A model generated the notes under the pieces. That model had not been told where the DNA came from and did no database searches. It saw nothing but the letters and a program-made list of their open reading frames with translations. From Sipunculus nudus (lineage: Eukaryota > Annelida > Sipuncula > Golfingiida > Sipunculidae), in the NCBI GenBank assembly GCA_026874595.1, contig CM049310.1, positions 44,173,058 to 44,237,057 on the forward strand: a stretch of DNA of 64,000 nt. Reading direction: 5' to 3'. Positions 38,209 to 51,111 of this stretch are shown here, in pieces. Within the stretch, counting starts at the first letter, position 1, and each line of letters starts with the position of its first letter. Position numbers and translations under genes: made by a program.

Positions 38209-38366
38209 CGGTGGCTCGTATAGGACACAGAGAATTTTATTTTTATCTCGTTCCCCTGCGAGAGTATCTCGTTCCCATGCGACAGAATCTCGCATCGTTG
38301 GAACGCGATACTGTCGCGTGGGACGAGATGAAAGTAAATTTTTTGTGTGTCCTATAAGAGCCACCG
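38209..38366. mobile_element. MITE with TIR CGGTGGCTCKTATAGGACAC and TA target site
   Basis: Left end CGGTGGCTCGTATAGGACAC, right end reverse complement CGGTGGCTCTTATAGGACAC (one mismatch in 20). TA flanks both sides (38207-38208, 38367-38368). The 158-bp interior contains three TCTCG-TTCCC/TCGCATCG-like subrepeats that also fold (TCTCGTTCCC against GGGACGAGA). Tc1/mariner-type mobilisation is inferred. Confidence 0.9.
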
Positions 38367-38368
38367 TA

Positions 38369-40524
38369 CATACCGAATACCTAAATAGTAAGACAAACCA
38401 CCTTATTGTGTGTCCAGGTTCATTGAAATAAAAGAAAAGCCCTTTAGATGTCTTGCGTATACCAACAGACACAGACACAGCATTGATCAAAACTATGATC
38501 AGTAAAGGAGTAACAAAAAAGTAAATCCGACAAATTAACATTAGACAAGAGCACTAGAAGTAAAATGAGGGTTTCGGCACAAATTAATCGGATAAAAACA
38601 CACAATAAACCGATATCACATTGACAAATGTATTTCAGTTAAAGCCTGGAAAAAAATTGCATACAATTTACAGTTTACAGATAATTAACAAAAAACGCCT
38701 ATCGATTAACATCAGAAGATGAAGTGAAACTTTCGGGAAGAACAGACTCATCAAACAAACATTGAAATTTAACTCTTTAATCCCCGGTTTAAGGATCATC
38801 GTGATATATCAAAAAGCAAGACACATTTCCCATTGTCCTCCTACATTCGAAACTAAGTGACGTTATACATGATTGAAACCAAGTCGTTCGAATTTATCAG
38901 CCGCTTAGCCAACATGACCTCGTCATTATCAAAATTTATTATTATACCGTGCATCGTCGGAAATCAAATCCTTACGACCTGCGCATGCGTGGACATCCCC
39001 ATTTCACCCAATATATGAATATCATTTTCAAGATCACGTTACATTCTCAATATCCCCACATAAAAACAAGCTTTAGCTTCCATTTGTTGTTCCAACATTG
39101 ACCTCGTTGTTCGAGGGTGATAAATATTTATAAAAATGTTTAATTCACATCTTTTAACATAACACACAAACTAACAATGGAACAAGACTTAGTTCGTAAG
39201 ATCCGTGGGTATTGACCATGAATAAAACTCTATTTGCATGCAGGTGAATCATAATTTGTTAAACCATGGAGGTTGTCATTTTAAAAATTTAACCTTGATT
39301 CCAAAATATGACTGTATTAGTTAATCTTCTTCTTTTTGACCGATGCAAACAGTTATTATTGGAACTATAATATTAATACATTATTTGGTTCGTCCCTCAG
39401 ACAACCAAAGGAACCTCGGAGGCCATTGTACCATGTACCTTGTAGGGTGGTTCGAAACATTTGATATTTGTATTAGCTGATTAAAAACAAGAAAGGACAA
39501 TCAATTTGGCGACACATGGGAAACTTCAGCTTATAACTGGTGTGTAGTCTATAACTTTATGGCTGAGAATTTTTGAAAAAAAGTCTTAATTTTGTAGTTG
39601 ACACCATGATTTCTGCTGTTGATAGTTTCCAAGCGTTGATACCCTTTCGTATCAGGATATATTAACCAATTAAAGATTAAGTGTATTACGGTGTTTTCAT
39701 AATTAAGTCCTTCCCTGTATTTAATGAAATAACAGTAATGAATGATAGCGACTGTCTGCGGCATGCGCAAAAAGGAAGCGGTTTGATGGATGATTGATGG
39801 TGAAGACGAATGCGTGGGGACATTCAAAAACAGCTTCTGTTTTCTATAAGCACAGTAATTGCAATCGTTTATTAGCATTGTCAAGTGGCCATAAAACTGA
39901 TCAAACATTCAGGAATCTTTGGCCTTAACCACATGCAATTTAGTCGCTTCTGCGTGTAGTTTCACGTACCATAGTCTGTTCCGCAAGCTTGCGTCCACCT
40001 GTTTTTCAGAGATAATTTTCTTAAAATGTTACATTCTTTTAAAGTTTTCTATAAAGCTGCATATGAAAGTTATAAGCTAGTATGGCAATCAAGATTATTA
40101 AACGTAATCTCACGTTTATGTCTTACAACTTCTTTTACTCCTTACAACTGACAGACGTGTAGCTGCATGAGTAGCCATCTTTGTTATATGTTGGAAAATG
40201 TAGACTAATTTTTTTAGAATTTTAGAATTAATTTTTAGAATAATATTGTTTCTTAAAACTGTGTAAGGTACGGTGTTTATTTCCCCTGTCTAACTTTCGG
40301 TTCATTAATCATCTATCCGTTAATGTAGCTAATATAAATATTTCCTAGCAAAAATTAAGTGGATATGACTTGATGAAACGGAAAGTAGTACGGCAGAATT
40401 CATTAAAAAAAACAATCCACGACTTTGGCGCTACCATATTCGACACTGTGATTATATCTCAGCTGGCATGCTGTTAACTTTTGTTTCTTCCTAAAGGATT
40501 GTACTTCTGTTAAAAAAGTAACAA
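38369..40524. other. Non-coding stretch, nothing identified
   Basis: AT-rich. The 119-codon minus frame at 39549-39908 has no recognisable motif or splice bounds. Confidence 0.45.
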
Positions 40525-42150
40525 CAGGGGAGGATTAAGGTTCCATGGGGCCCCTGGCCGTACATCAGTCAGGGGCCCTTTCATCATATTGATAATGTGT
40601 ATTCAAAAAGTACTGTTCTGAATTGTAATATTATTGACTTTCATCCTTATTATCATGTGAAATATTCAAGAAGTGCCACCACTCATGTGGTCGACATAAG
40701 TATTATTATAGTATTAGACAGCACGGTTGCTTTTTTGTAGCAAATAATCAATTTAGTCACTGAGATTTAGTGAACTCGCAAAATTATTAAAATGACGTAA
40801 AGCTAATGTTAATTAACTTTGAAGAGTCGAGACTAATGAAAAAATCATTAGAAGAACTATCCTATGAAAATACCAAACTTTCGCTGATCACGTTATATAT
40901 TGCAGGCCTATATTTGAAGACATCTTAACAGCAGCACGACTTCGATCCATTTGTTTATTCCGACCAGTGTAACGAATTGTATGACGTCTTTAAACAAATT
41001 TAATTCATACTGTTTGTAAAATAAGCTGTGGAAATCTAGCGTTTAGTCTTTGGAGTGAATTTTTAACTAACACCTTTTTACATTGTATGTCTTTGTACAA
41101 CTTTCTCTGGGCATTTATATTCCCCCCCCCCCTTAAAACCACATGCAAAACAGATACAGACCACAGGATCACGCTTGCTAGTATACTGACTTGACCAGCA
41201 AAATCATTGTACAAAACTGGGGCGGATCCGGGATTTAGGAAAAGGAGGGGTCCAACCCAGGGGCACTAGTGACAAAACCTAAAAAACGTCCCCCGGTCCA
41301 GAAAAGGGGGTCCATGCTATGATTTTGGTCTTAAACCCTTAAAAAGGGTTGCGGTGGCTGAAAAAAAAAAAGGGGGGGGGGGGGGTCCGGTCCCCTTGAC
41401 CCTCCCTGTGGACCCGCTTCTGTATGGTATATATGGGTTCAATGTCTGTATCTGATGTGTATTAGAGGTTTCGTGGAACAATGGGGGTACATATGGTGTT
41501 ATATTTCTAACCTGAATCGCAATCAATGAATTTCAATTAAGATTGATTGCAGGTTATCTTTCCAAGAGGTTTAAGCCCAACAAGACAATGTACGAGGTAG
41601 GGGGCCTATTAACAATTATTTTACAGCTTTTAGGGGCATCACGAGAATGAAGTGGTGAACTTTCGGTTTTTGTGAAATTAATATGACTAGCGGTATACCA
41701 ATAATTTTGACACGCGCCATGTGAGTTTTAGTGTTTACGCAAAATGTAAGCCCCATGAGCGGTTTCGATAAACTATCAAATGCACATGCCAGGGTTTGAT
41801 AAGGGCACGGGGAGGCGGTACGAAAATTCCCCGAGAAAGCGTCTACATAGGGGGGTTCTAAAAGGCGGAGAGAGTTTGGTGGCAATTATCGACAAAGTTT
41901 AATATCGCTTTAATATCCAATATTAAAAAATATATTGTAATAACCACACCCAAATCATCAAATCACACCCAAAAGATCTCAGTACCACAGGTCTAGTTAT
42001 CTAAGCATAAGCATTCCTCCGTCCACATAAAGGCAATCTAGAAGTGAAATTATTTTTATAGCTATTTTTTTAAACTAATTTCCAGGAGGCCTCCTCAATA
42101 CCCGGGGCCCCTGGCTGCAGTCCACTCAGCCATCGCCTTAACCCGCCTAT
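40525..42150 (+). mobile_element. Decayed DNA-transposon-like element with imperfect GC-rich TIRs
   Basis: The left end CAGGGGAGGATTAAGG is followed by CAGGGGCCC at 40571. The right end, read in reverse complement, is TATAGGCGGGTTAAGG followed by CAGCCAGGGGCCCC. TTAAGG and CAGGGGCCC have similar spacing at both ends. MITE copy C is nested inside (41217-41422). No transposase is recognisable. TSD not found. Confidence 0.5.
41217..41422 (+). mobile_element. GC-rich hAT-like MITE family H, copy C
   Basis: Begins CTGGGGCGGATCCGGGATTT and ends GACCCGCTTCTG. It shares GGAAAAGGAGGGGTCCAACC with copy B (inverted) and the AAAAGGGTTGCGGTGGCTGA block with copy D. It contains a 15-G run near 41372 that is preceded by A11. 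Confidence 0.88.
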
Positions 42151-43300
42151 AAATAACAACATTTATTACAATTTTAACATTTATGTATTTCTATTAATTG
42201 TATTTAGAAATTTATTTGAACCATTTTGAGAACGTCTGTGTCTGTTTCCCGACCAGTCTTCCAAGGTTAATAACACGTGCACAAAAACAACCACGCATAT
42301 ACGGTCAGTCGCTTGAGCTGAACGTGAATGATATAAACTTGAAAGCGCCCTACAGGAAATAATTAAAAATCTCAATATATTCAGCACATTGGTTCATTTA
42401 ATTCCTAGACTTTTAAAACGGTCAATTTCCAGTCTGTCAGATATCAAAGTACGGTAAATCAAGCTGGTAATATATACAGTTACCGTATACCTGCAAGATG
42501 GTTAGGAAATGGTATTTTTGTTCAGAATATTGCAGAGGGTAGATATAAAATCAGGTTTGCACTAAATCTGCTCGATGATACTTTTTGATTTCTTGAAATC
42601 AGATAACCGACAAAAACAGTTCATTCTTTATAAATTGATAACGTAAATTATTAAATTTTTAACAATCTTTAATCAATTCTTCTTCTTCTTCTTCTTCACA
42701 CCTCTCCCCGAAAAATTAGACCACTTAATTGCAGCAATTAATATCATGTTTGTTAGGATATCAAAATTGTCTAATGAACATGTGTAAACATTGTCTTATT
42801 TTTTTTCTTATTATTTTACAGTTTGGGATTTCTTATCCTGTTTTACTTACATTTTAAATTGCTTTACTTGAGATATTTGAGTTGAAATCATTTATTTTAT
42901 ATAATGCTTAAGTTTTAATGTAAACAAAACATTAATTTGTTAAAATTTCAGCCTTAAAAGGCTTCCAATTTAAGATGCACAAAAATAAAAAAAAATGCTT
43001 CTAACTCAGTATGGTGAAATTTCTTTTGTAAAGATAAATTGCTGAGAAATATCCATTTAAATTTAGAATATATAATAAATTACACTCAGCGTTAGGGAAT
43101 CCAAAAGTTTTTATATTTCACACTGTAGAGAATATATTTATTTCAGAATATGTACATGACAAACTGTACCAGATGAACAGTAATCTCAAGGAAACACTGA
43201 AACAAAACTTAAACATATTCTGAGGACGGTTCTGTGACCTTGGTCATGCATAATGTAGGCCATTGAACATGTTGGATGGTGGTTTTCTTATTAACAATGC
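42151..43300. other. Non-coding stretch with a (TTC)n tract
   Basis: (TTC)7 at 42677-42697. Nothing else recognised. Confidence 0.6.
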
Positions 43301-43610
43301 CAAGGGGCGGAGCTTATGTTTTTGCAGGCGTTGGTTTATCTGTTTATCTGTTTAACTTAATGTCTGTCTTTTTGTCTCTTAGCAACATTACTAGAAAGTT
43401 ATTAACGGATTTTGATGAAATTTTCAGGATAGCTCGGCAATGATACTTGGAACAAATGAATTTAATAGTTATTTTACGGGGGATCCGAACCACTATCTTA
43501 ATCTAGGAATTTTTTAAAGGAAAAATGCTGCTGCATTACTGACAATGACATTTGATTGTAATGAGCTGTCTTGGCGAAGGTCTGCGCTCTCTGAGTGCTA
43601 TTCTATTTTC
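43301..43610 (+). repeat. Dispersed repeat relic (GGCGGAG...CTTGGCGAAGGTCTGCGCTC)
   Basis: Starts CAAGGGGCGGAGC, then GGCGTTGGTTTATCTGTTTA, TCTTAGCAACATTACTAGAA, ACGGATTTTGATGAAATTTT, and ends CTTGGCGAAGGTCTGCGCTC-CTGAGTGCTATTCTA. I recall this ordered set of modules as a widespread interspersed repeat in animal genomes. No ORF. Confidence 0.55.
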
Positions 43611-43839
43611 TTGGATTAATTTCATCTTGTGGATTCAGTGCTATAGGTATGACAATATTTATCGTTAGATAATCGGCGGAATCCATCTTTCAGTCAAATA
43701 AGGACTGGAAAATAACGTACTAGCTTACATGTACAACAATGATCACGGGTAAAATCTGCGATCACATGGATCAGTAGAAAATATAGTCCACCGGTTATAA
43801 CACAATCATTTTTATATTGCAGGTGCATGGTTCTTTGCA

Positions 43840-44905
43840 GCCGTGACAACCCGACTCCGTAGGCAATGATAATTGGGCTGGTAAGCCTACTTAAGTAGTG
43901 ATACAAGCAATATCGAGGAATGCATCGCAGTGGTCTTCCATCATGTTACATTTATATTGTGGTAAACCACCCATAATCTTAACATTACGCTACAAATAAG
44001 GCAATAAGGCAAGAGAATACATGTGAACCCACAACCCAAACTGAAACCGCGTCTCTATGGTAACGAGTCATTTCCTGCATCGTTGGCTGCGTCTAGTAAC
44101 CCGTGCGAGACTAGCCCGAACATTCAGATTCCATTCAGGAATGAAGTCCGAACACCTGCTGGTGAGAGTTTGCCCTCTTATTGGACCACAACGCCAAAAG
44201 GAATCATATGCAAATTAACAGGGGGATCTATGAAAATTACCTAAAAACACCCAAATATGGTCCCCTTCATAAATAGGCCAGGGACAGACCCTCCTCAGCC
44301 TTCCCAGCATGCCGTGCCAGGCTGTTAACAAGAGCTAATGGATTAAGCCATTGTCTTTTTTTTATAGAGTTAGTGTCAATAATTGTATACATACTGAATA
44401 TTTAAATTACAATTTATATATCAAATTAGTCAACACAACTCTATTATGTATAATATGAAGGCGTTGTTGCATGAACTCTCACTGAACGCCGAATATCGTG
44501 GTCTGAACCACTTTGGTCAGATCTAAACAAGCTTTAGAGGGTAAACTCTCCAACTTAGGAGCAAACAAGAAAGAACAAACAGAGCTGTTTTCGTTACAGA
44601 CCTGTAGCTAGTGCGAGCCATGCCTTCATTCATGCGGTCAGATATGAAACAAACATACGGAGGGGTTTACCAATATGTTGTGTTAAAACGGAACGTTTCT
44701 CGCTCATGTTTGGTGTTGTTAGAAATTACATTTTAATATGCTAACAATAAGTCTGGCTAATGTCAATTGACAAGTGTACCAGTAGGGTTTGTCAAAAAGG
44801 ATCAAAAAATATATTTCCTCACGGGGCTTTCTAATGCGTTCCTCTGACCTAGATGTAAAGGCACTCTGACAGCCAGTATCTGGTCGTTATGTCAGAGGGC
44901 TGATA
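43840..44905 (-). repeat. Dispersed repeat family R1, copy 3, split by a nested insertion
   Basis: In reverse complement it follows copy 2: CATATCAGCCCTCTGACATA, AACATGAGCGAGAAACGTT, TATTGGTAAACCCCTCCGTA, ATGGCTCGCAC (44905 to 44611), then after a 501-bp interruption GTAACCCG-, ACCATAGAGACGCGGTTTCA, and GAGTCGGGTTGTCACGG at 43840. Confidence 0.9.
44110..44610. mobile_element. 501-bp insertion inside R1 copy 3 with 7-bp TSD
   Basis: GTGCGAG stands at 44103-44109 and again at 44611-44617. Removing the intervening 501 bp restores the R1 sequence GTAACCCGTGCGAGCC seen (inverted) in copy 2. The insert begins ACTAGCCCGAACATTC and ends ACCTGTAGCTA; only a TAGC match is shared between its ends. No ORF. 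Element class unknown. Confidence 0.8.
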
Positions 44906-45400
44906 TGGCGCTGGGTTCTTTGGCGAAACGATGTTATATCTAAATGAATCATGTATATCCATGGAAAAATTGCAGCAGTTATCGCAAATGGGTTTTGTTC
45001 CTAAATCATGTTTGGGCGATGTTAGGCGGAAAAGAACAAACTGAATAAATAATCAAACACTGAATTGCTAAAATAAAAGGAATAATAACAAATATCATGA
45101 AAATATACTTTTAATGTGTGAGGGTGTAAGTTGTCTATGGTTGCATTCTATTATGTGGGATAATATATTGCCAGTGTAACATATCCCGTAATTTCATCTG
45201 TCTAGACGCAAGGTAAACAGAATAAAAGCAAAGTCACAGTGCTCATCAGGTCGCTATATTTCTTTCTGAACATTGATTTAGGATCTTATTGGTTACGCTT
45301 ATGTTTTTACGTGGGTGTCGTGTTACAAGATTTTAATAGCGTAAAGAGAAATGTACGTTCATCGGTCTAGAGAATGGATAAATTGCCGTGATGGATTTCA

Positions 45401-45401
<1 letters not shown>
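44906..45401. other. Non-coding stretch, nothing identified
   Basis: No repeat or exon seen. Confidence 0.5.

Positions 45402-45442
<41 letters not shown>
45402..45442. repeat. (TA)n microsatellite
   Basis: 41-bp TA array. Confidence 0.97.
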
Positions 45443-45445
<3 letters not shown>

Positions 45446-45627
45446 TACGTTAAGGCGGCGTCATAACCAAAATATGTTACTCTCAACAACATTGTTATTA
45501 TATACGGAGCTGAAATGTAAAAAAAATCTTTTTTTTGTGTGTATCTGTGGAAGAGTCACGTGTCTCCTTCATAGTTCTGATGAGCAATACCTCCATGTTA
45601 TACATTTTAAATATAATATGAATTTAA

Positions 45628-46804
45628 TAGAGGTGCGGACCGAACCGGACAACCCCCTGATGGTCTGGTCCATCACTTAAGCTGTCCGGCCCTGGTCCGG
45701 TCTATCTGCAGGTTGTCCGGTCCAATGGGTGGACCGGTCCAAGTGGTCAGGTCCATTCATCAAAATATCATTAAAATTAAAATAAAACTCTATTTCTTTT
45801 AATTCTGCGTTTGTTCTACATTATTTTTTCATAACATATATTTTTTTTTCAAATATTTTTCTAAACCGAATATCATACACAGCAAAACGTGCAATAAGTG
45901 TAATATTATATTCTATACTTGTATCGAAAGATCTGCATTTGAATTTTTGATGACAAATTTAAGTCACAATCTTTGGAAATAATTTTACAACAGTGGAATT
46001 TATATGTGACTGTGTGGAGCATGGTGGTTAGAATATATATAAAAATCAAATTATGCAGGGTGGGGCGAGCTGATTTAAACAAAATGCTGGGCGAGTATGG
46101 ATGCGGGCTGGCATAAGCTGATTAATTATGTAGTGGATTAAGTGTGAATTGTTATATAGAAAACATATTTATCTAATGTGCAGAGTGGGCGGGCTGATTC
46201 AAAGAATTTTCTATGCGGGGTGGATGCAGATTGACATTAGCTGATTATTTGTGTAGTGCTCTAAATGCGATTTGATATAGAAAACTCATTAATCTAATGT
46301 TACTGATTTAATATATAGAATATATTTAATGTATTCAAGGTATAGAAATTGTTCTCATTATACTGTGATACACGGTGATACAGACAAAAAGTATCACTAT
46401 GGCACAGCAGGGGACAACGATCTAATGCTGAACATGCATGTCACTTCAATTATAAGTTAATAACCAAAAATGACCCATACAATTACTCAAAGAGTAAAAA
46501 TATATAAAAAAATTACACGTATATATAATTATACTTTCGCAGCTGCAATTGCTTTAAATACATTTTATATAGCTAAAGAGTCTTTATTTGAGAGGTTAAT
46601 TACCCTTTGTTCATAACACGATTTGTTGGTTGAAACTCAATCCTTAGAGTCATCTTTTTAGCTTGAAACTTGAAACATTAGGTAAAGCGGTCCGAACCGG
46701 TCCGTTCCAGGGATAAGCCGTCCGGGATTTTGTGTTGGCGGTCCGATCAGGTCCGCCAACAATTTTGGACCAGATCGGTCCAAGCAGTCTGGTCCGCACC
46801 TCTT
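45628..46804. mobile_element. hAT-like TIR element with GGTCC-rich subterminal repeats
   Basis: Left end TAGAGGTGCGGACCGAACCG; right end in reverse complement AAGAGGTGCGGACCAGACTG. Within ~130 bp of each end GGTCC/TCCGG is repeated many times, the kind of subterminal transposase-site clustering known in hAT elements. The interior contains a ~125-bp tandem duplication (46061 and 46186: GGGCGRGCTGATT...ATCTAATG). No transposase ORF and no clean 8-bp TSD, so an old non-autonomous copy. Confidence 0.75.
46061..46300 (+). repeat. ~125-bp tandem duplication inside the 45.6-46.8 kb element
   Basis: Two diverged copies share GGGCGRGCTGATT, a GGATGC-GG/AGATTGGCAT block, AGCTGATTA-T-TGTAGTG, and TATAGAAAAC-CAT-AATCTAATG. 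Confidence 0.75.
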
Positions 46805-47167
46805 TTTATAAGGAGAATCAGTGTCGTAAGTATTATTAAAATACTGCGTAACAAAGTTTCAAGTCATACAATCTTCTTAGGAGTATTTAAATAGGTGTAC
46901 TTGACCATATTCTCTGATATATTCATTTGGTAATTCTTGTACTGTCTTAATTAACCTGAAAAAGGTTTTACTGGGATGTTTGCAGGATTCACTTTCAGAA
47001 CAAGCGTAAATGAGCGTATGAGTAAGAAAAAAAAAAAGAAATTCTTGACTTTAAGAGCCACCCCTCAGGTCTCCCTCGTAAACTTGAACACAAACATCAA
47101 AAAGAGGTGAAAGCAAAAATCATCCAGCTTTAGCAACTGATGACACTAATTCCAGTTTTCCCCTCAG
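46805..47167. other. Non-coding stretch, nothing identified
   Basis: Includes an A11 run near 47027. Confidence 0.5.
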
Positions 47168-47249
47168 GCTTTGTGCTTCGCTAAATGAACACCAGGCGGC
47201 GCTGAGATGCAGAAGCGGTATTGCCGAAATTAATAATGAAGACCTCGAG
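47168..47249 (+). CDS. Candidate internal coding exon, unidentified
   Basis: The acceptor TTCCAGTTTTCCCCTCAG ends at 47167 with a good pyrimidine tract. The donor CTCGAG|GTGAAT follows 47249. One frame stays open: one base, then 27 codons reading LCASLNEHQAALRCRSGIAE, then INNEDLE. Composition is protein-like and the exon leaves in phase 0. A minus-strand frame (47120-47323) overlaps but looks hydrophobic and unstructured. It could connect to the plus-strand segment ending at 48268; not shown. No family recognised. Confidence 0.35.
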
Positions 47250-48029
47250 GTGAATTCTAGGTCAGTGATATAAAATGTAAAACATATCATGAGACGTATC
47301 AACGATACTGATATATAGACCAAGGAATTACTGATTCAGTAAAGTTCTTTTAAAAGAATTCCTTATAAAGGTAGCAAAAGTATAACTATCAACTCAAGTA
47401 AACTTGCAGAAAAACACTCGCGTATTACCTCCCAAATGTCTTTCAGAATGTTTCATAAACCTGTCAACAGAAAACTATTACGACAGCCGAGAAAAAAAAA
47501 AACGTCGCCATGATGAGTGTACCTAGTGCTTGTCTCGAAATGTATTTATACATGATTAACAAGTCGCGAAATACTAGCAGTATACGCTGTAATTTCTCAA
47601 TGAAGGCGTGATAAGTTGCAGAGTCACCATTATTTTATTAATATATAAAAGCTTCATATGAAGTTTTTCTCTGTCGAGCCACACTTCAGATTATTGCTGA
47701 CAAGTTCTGGCACAAATCTGGTATACATTATAATAATATCGTATATGACGAGTTTTCCTTGGATCGAGTTCGCTTGCTAGGTATTTATTTTGAAGGAATT
47801 CAACTAGCTATCTTAAGCATGTCATTAATAAAAAATGAATTATAAAATAAAAATGAACTTCAGTCATTCTAATTTTGTAGAGCATGGTCATCTTAGTGAC
47901 ATTTTTTTTATTTCAATTAAAAGTTGACATGATGAAAACTAAATTGAAAATATAATGGAACTATCAGAATAGCTCCATTTAGCCCATATATTATTATTTT
48001 ATTCCTGTTGTATTCCTGACTTGGAGGTT
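47250..48029. other. Non-coding stretch, possible intron
   Basis: AT-rich with stops in all frames and an A10 run near 47493. If the exons on either side belong together, this is their intron. Confidence 0.4.
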
Positions 48030-48268
48030 GTTCGTCCGAGACGAGTTTTTCAAGGGCTGAGTACACCTATTTGGCTGATAGATGCCACTGCGACAAAGTC
48101 CCCGCAAAAGTTTTTCCAAATTTGGTCAAATTCTTAAAAGATTTATTTTTTGAAAAATATGAAAAATTAGCCCCTCAAGAGCAATTTTGTCGTAGATCCC
48201 GACGCTTCAAGAACACAGGTGGATATCTGAGATATGTGGTCATAGAGGAGTTACATGACAATAACTAA
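48030..48268 (+). CDS. Candidate terminal coding exon, unidentified
   Basis: An open frame on plus runs from about 48039 to the TAA at 48266-48268. It includes YLADRCHCDKVPAKVFPNLV, KFLKDLFFEKYEKLAPQEQF and GGYLRYVVIEELHDNN. The alternating hydrophobic/charged pattern looks like helices and a strand rather than translated noise. One possible acceptor (CGTCCGAG, ending at 48042) would give phase 0, compatible with the 47168-47249 exon, but its pyrimidine tract is poor. The same frame continues for another 76 codons after the stop (to 48499), so a nonsense mutation in a longer gene is another reading. No start codon in frame; family unknown. Confidence 0.3.
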
Positions 48269-48752
48269 GTGCCTGCACCTTCATATATAATTAAGACTAC
48301 AGTCACGTACTGCAAAATATTTTTATACTTCGTTAATTTTTCTACACCTGGTGTTATACGAATAGAACTCAAGATTAGGAAAAAAGAAAATAATGGATAC
48401 TGCAAGAGCAAAGATTATGTAAGTAAAATAATACACGATTCATTGAAAAGGTGTTTAGCGATATCTTCCATGGAAAGTTATCTGGGACAGAAAGAGTAAA
48501 TGATGAACATCTCGACCGGGCAATTTGTGCAAAGCCCATGTGTCAGTAACCTCGAGTGGTAAGGCTATACTTACATACATTTGCCCTAGAAGAAGACTAC
48601 ACGCGTGCCTTATGTAATAAAACGATAATTAGTCTGCGGAGATTTTATTTATTTTCTAGGCGGGGGCTGTGGCGTGTACGTTAACATATCGGGAAACTGC
48701 AAAATACACAACCAGACTAGTACCCTGTCACACCAGCAGGCATTTGCAATTA
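48269..48752. other. Non-coding stretch (or 3' continuation of the preceding frame)
   Basis: Holds the post-stop open frame to 48499 and otherwise nothing identified. Confidence 0.35.
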
Positions 48753-49086
48753 AGGAGTGTTTCCATGTGCGCGTATATGAGTATGTGCGTAAACGCGTAA
48801 AAAATATGTGTGTTTCCATGTGCGCGTATATGCGGGAACTGGCAGAGGTATATATTTGTACAGTGGATCCACGAAAAAAACATGGTGAAGTGACGTCATT
48901 ATACGTTGAATCCCTGAGTTCACGCAGACCCTATGCGTGAAAATTGCTCCTGTGGAGATTTTGCCGCACATTCGCATATACGCTGACGTCATGACGGACC
49001 CATGGAAACACCCAAGTTACAAAATCATATGAGCGATTTTTCACGCATATACGCATATATACGCGCACATGGAAACGACCCCTTTA
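48753..49086. mobile_element. MITE with TIR TTTCCATGTGCGCGTATATG
   Basis: Left end AAGGAGTGTTTCCATGTGCG, right end in reverse complement AAAGGGGTCGTTTCCATGTG. Both continue into CGCGTATAT, GCGT and GTGAAAAAT/GTAAAAAATAT, giving ~55-bp imperfect TIRs. The left terminus is itself duplicated 54 bp inward (GTTTCCATGTGCGCGTATAT at 48758 and about 48811). Length about 334 bp, no ORF. The TSD is unclear; the left flank is TTAA but the right is not. Confidence 0.85.
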
Positions 49087-50825
49087 TGCCTGTGGGGTGT
49101 AATGGAATGTACTAATGTTTTCCCTTGACCATGGAGAATACACAGACCATAAAAGCATTCTCGCTAAAGCAACGAGATGTCTTTAAACACCACCCCTGCA
49201 CATTATTATGATTTTACTTTAGAGTTTCTATGTTACATGTTTACTGAGCCGCACGATAGTAGTCCAGCGTGCCAGTTCGCCTGTAACGCCTTTGTTCTGT
49301 CATATCATGCACGCTGGGATTAAAGTTAACCCCTTGACATCAACATTATAATCAACTCCTTTTGACTAGCACAATGTCATTACTCCAAGGAGAGTCACCA
49401 ATTACATCAGAGTGAGGGTGAAATTTGTATAGAAAATATCGATACTATGAGCTTTCAACAAATCTTTTCCACAATATACGAACATATCATTTCAACAACA
49501 AGTTTTATTTTACCTTTAATAGGCAAGCCCAAACGATATTATATCAGTCTTTAGTTTCTGGTGGAACCTCAAATTTTCGGGACATTACCAAAAAGAACTC
49601 ATTTTATTGAAAAAAATTGTTCTTCTTTGAAACTTACGTGGTTGATATGGACATTTAACTTGTTTACCTATTTGCTTCCTTCATTTCGTTGTGGAACTTC
49701 ATCATAAACGGCGACATGATAAATTACTGACTTATGCGGTAATATAGATCATGAGTGTATTAACTGGGGCGCAGATTGCACAAGTTGAGTCTCAAAGTTA
49801 TACATAAACTCCGTTTTAACAGTTTTGATGAGATAGCGGTAAGTCCTAGAACTCCTGTACACCGATAAGAAACGTCAGAGCGGAATGAGACAACTGTACA
49901 AGTGTGAACCCAAACTATACGTTCACATAGCTGATTCACTCAATGAAGTTGTCTCCAAGCCTGCTGGTAACCCTTCATGGAAAAGACTTTTTTCGTAACA
50001 CGGAAAAACTAAAAAAAATACTTGAAGTCCCTTTTTTATTCTCGCATAACGTGTACATACTTAACTAACTGCCATATGCACAATCCTGTATAAGAAATTA
50101 CTTATGTTATTCTGTATTTCTTTAAATCATGACGTGTATACAATAACTGCTCTATATATAATGACTGACACACACGCGCGCGATTTAACTTTCAACTTAG
50201 CAATTAAGGTGATCGATGATATAAAATTTGAATAAGAAATCATCCTGTGGACCGACACCATGCCCTATAATCTACATGCTTTGGTGCCGATAAACGTCGC
50301 ACGATAGGGCTCGCTATGATCGGCACCTGGCCTATTGTGTAAGATGCTCTTGTTCTAAAGTAATATTTAACTTATGGAAACAATTCTGGCACAGTGAAGA
50401 CGACAGAGGAATAAAAGAAATAATAAATGCAAGAATGCCGGAAATTTCACCAAGAAATTCTATGTTCAATATTTTTTATTACACTTATCACAAGCGTATC
50501 TCTACGTATTGATTGTAAACGCGGAGGAAAAAATCGGGGGAAAACGAAGCTTAAAACACAAGCTTCAGTCAACAAATCACAAAATGGCAGTGATGGTCAA
50601 AGCTTATTACAATAAAAAAGGTAAAAAGGTAAAGCGATAAATTTATTTTTTTAAAGTGACAATTTGAAACATACTGCTTGCATCGGTCCTTTAAATACTA
50701 GCCCAATGTCTTATTGAGTGTAATGAAGATGATTTTAACCCGACATGCATGCGCATTTAAGGAGCTGTTAAAGGTGGCAGTCATCTTAATTATCATCAAG
50801 ACGTAAAGAAGTCTCCTTCTTGTAG
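49087..50825. other. Non-coding stretch, nothing firm
   Basis: A plus-strand frame at 50427-50615 begins with a hydrophobic stretch (CSIFFITLITSVSL) but has no splice or promoter support. A GGTGCCGAT/ATCGGCACC inverted repeat (50283-50328) brackets GC-richer DNA. No gene assigned. Confidence 0.4.
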
Positions 50826-50989
50826 CTTGGGCGGATCCAGGAGTTTTTTAAAAGGATGTCAGCAGGTACGAACAGGCCTCAAACTAAAAAATCTGTCTGG
50901 AAACCTTGAAAAAAGGTTGCAGCGGCTGAAAATTGATGGGGGGGGGACCGGACCCCCTGGAACCCCCCCCCCCCCCCGATCCGCTTCTG
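50826..50989 (+). mobile_element. GC-rich hAT-like MITE family H, copy D
   Basis: Begins CTTGGGCGGATCCAGGAGTT and ends GATCCGCTTCTG. It shares AAAAGGTTGCAGCGGCTGAA and the G-run/GACCGGACCCCCTGG block with copy C. It ends in a C15 run. Confidence 0.88.
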
Positions 50990-51111
50990 TATATGTTTTG
51001 TCAGGTACCAGTAATCTGCTGTCAGATTTAATGATAGCATGGGAGGCAAAAAAAAAGTTGAATACCGCATCGTTTCTCTTTAAAACAATGATTATTTTAT
51101 AATTTATTTAC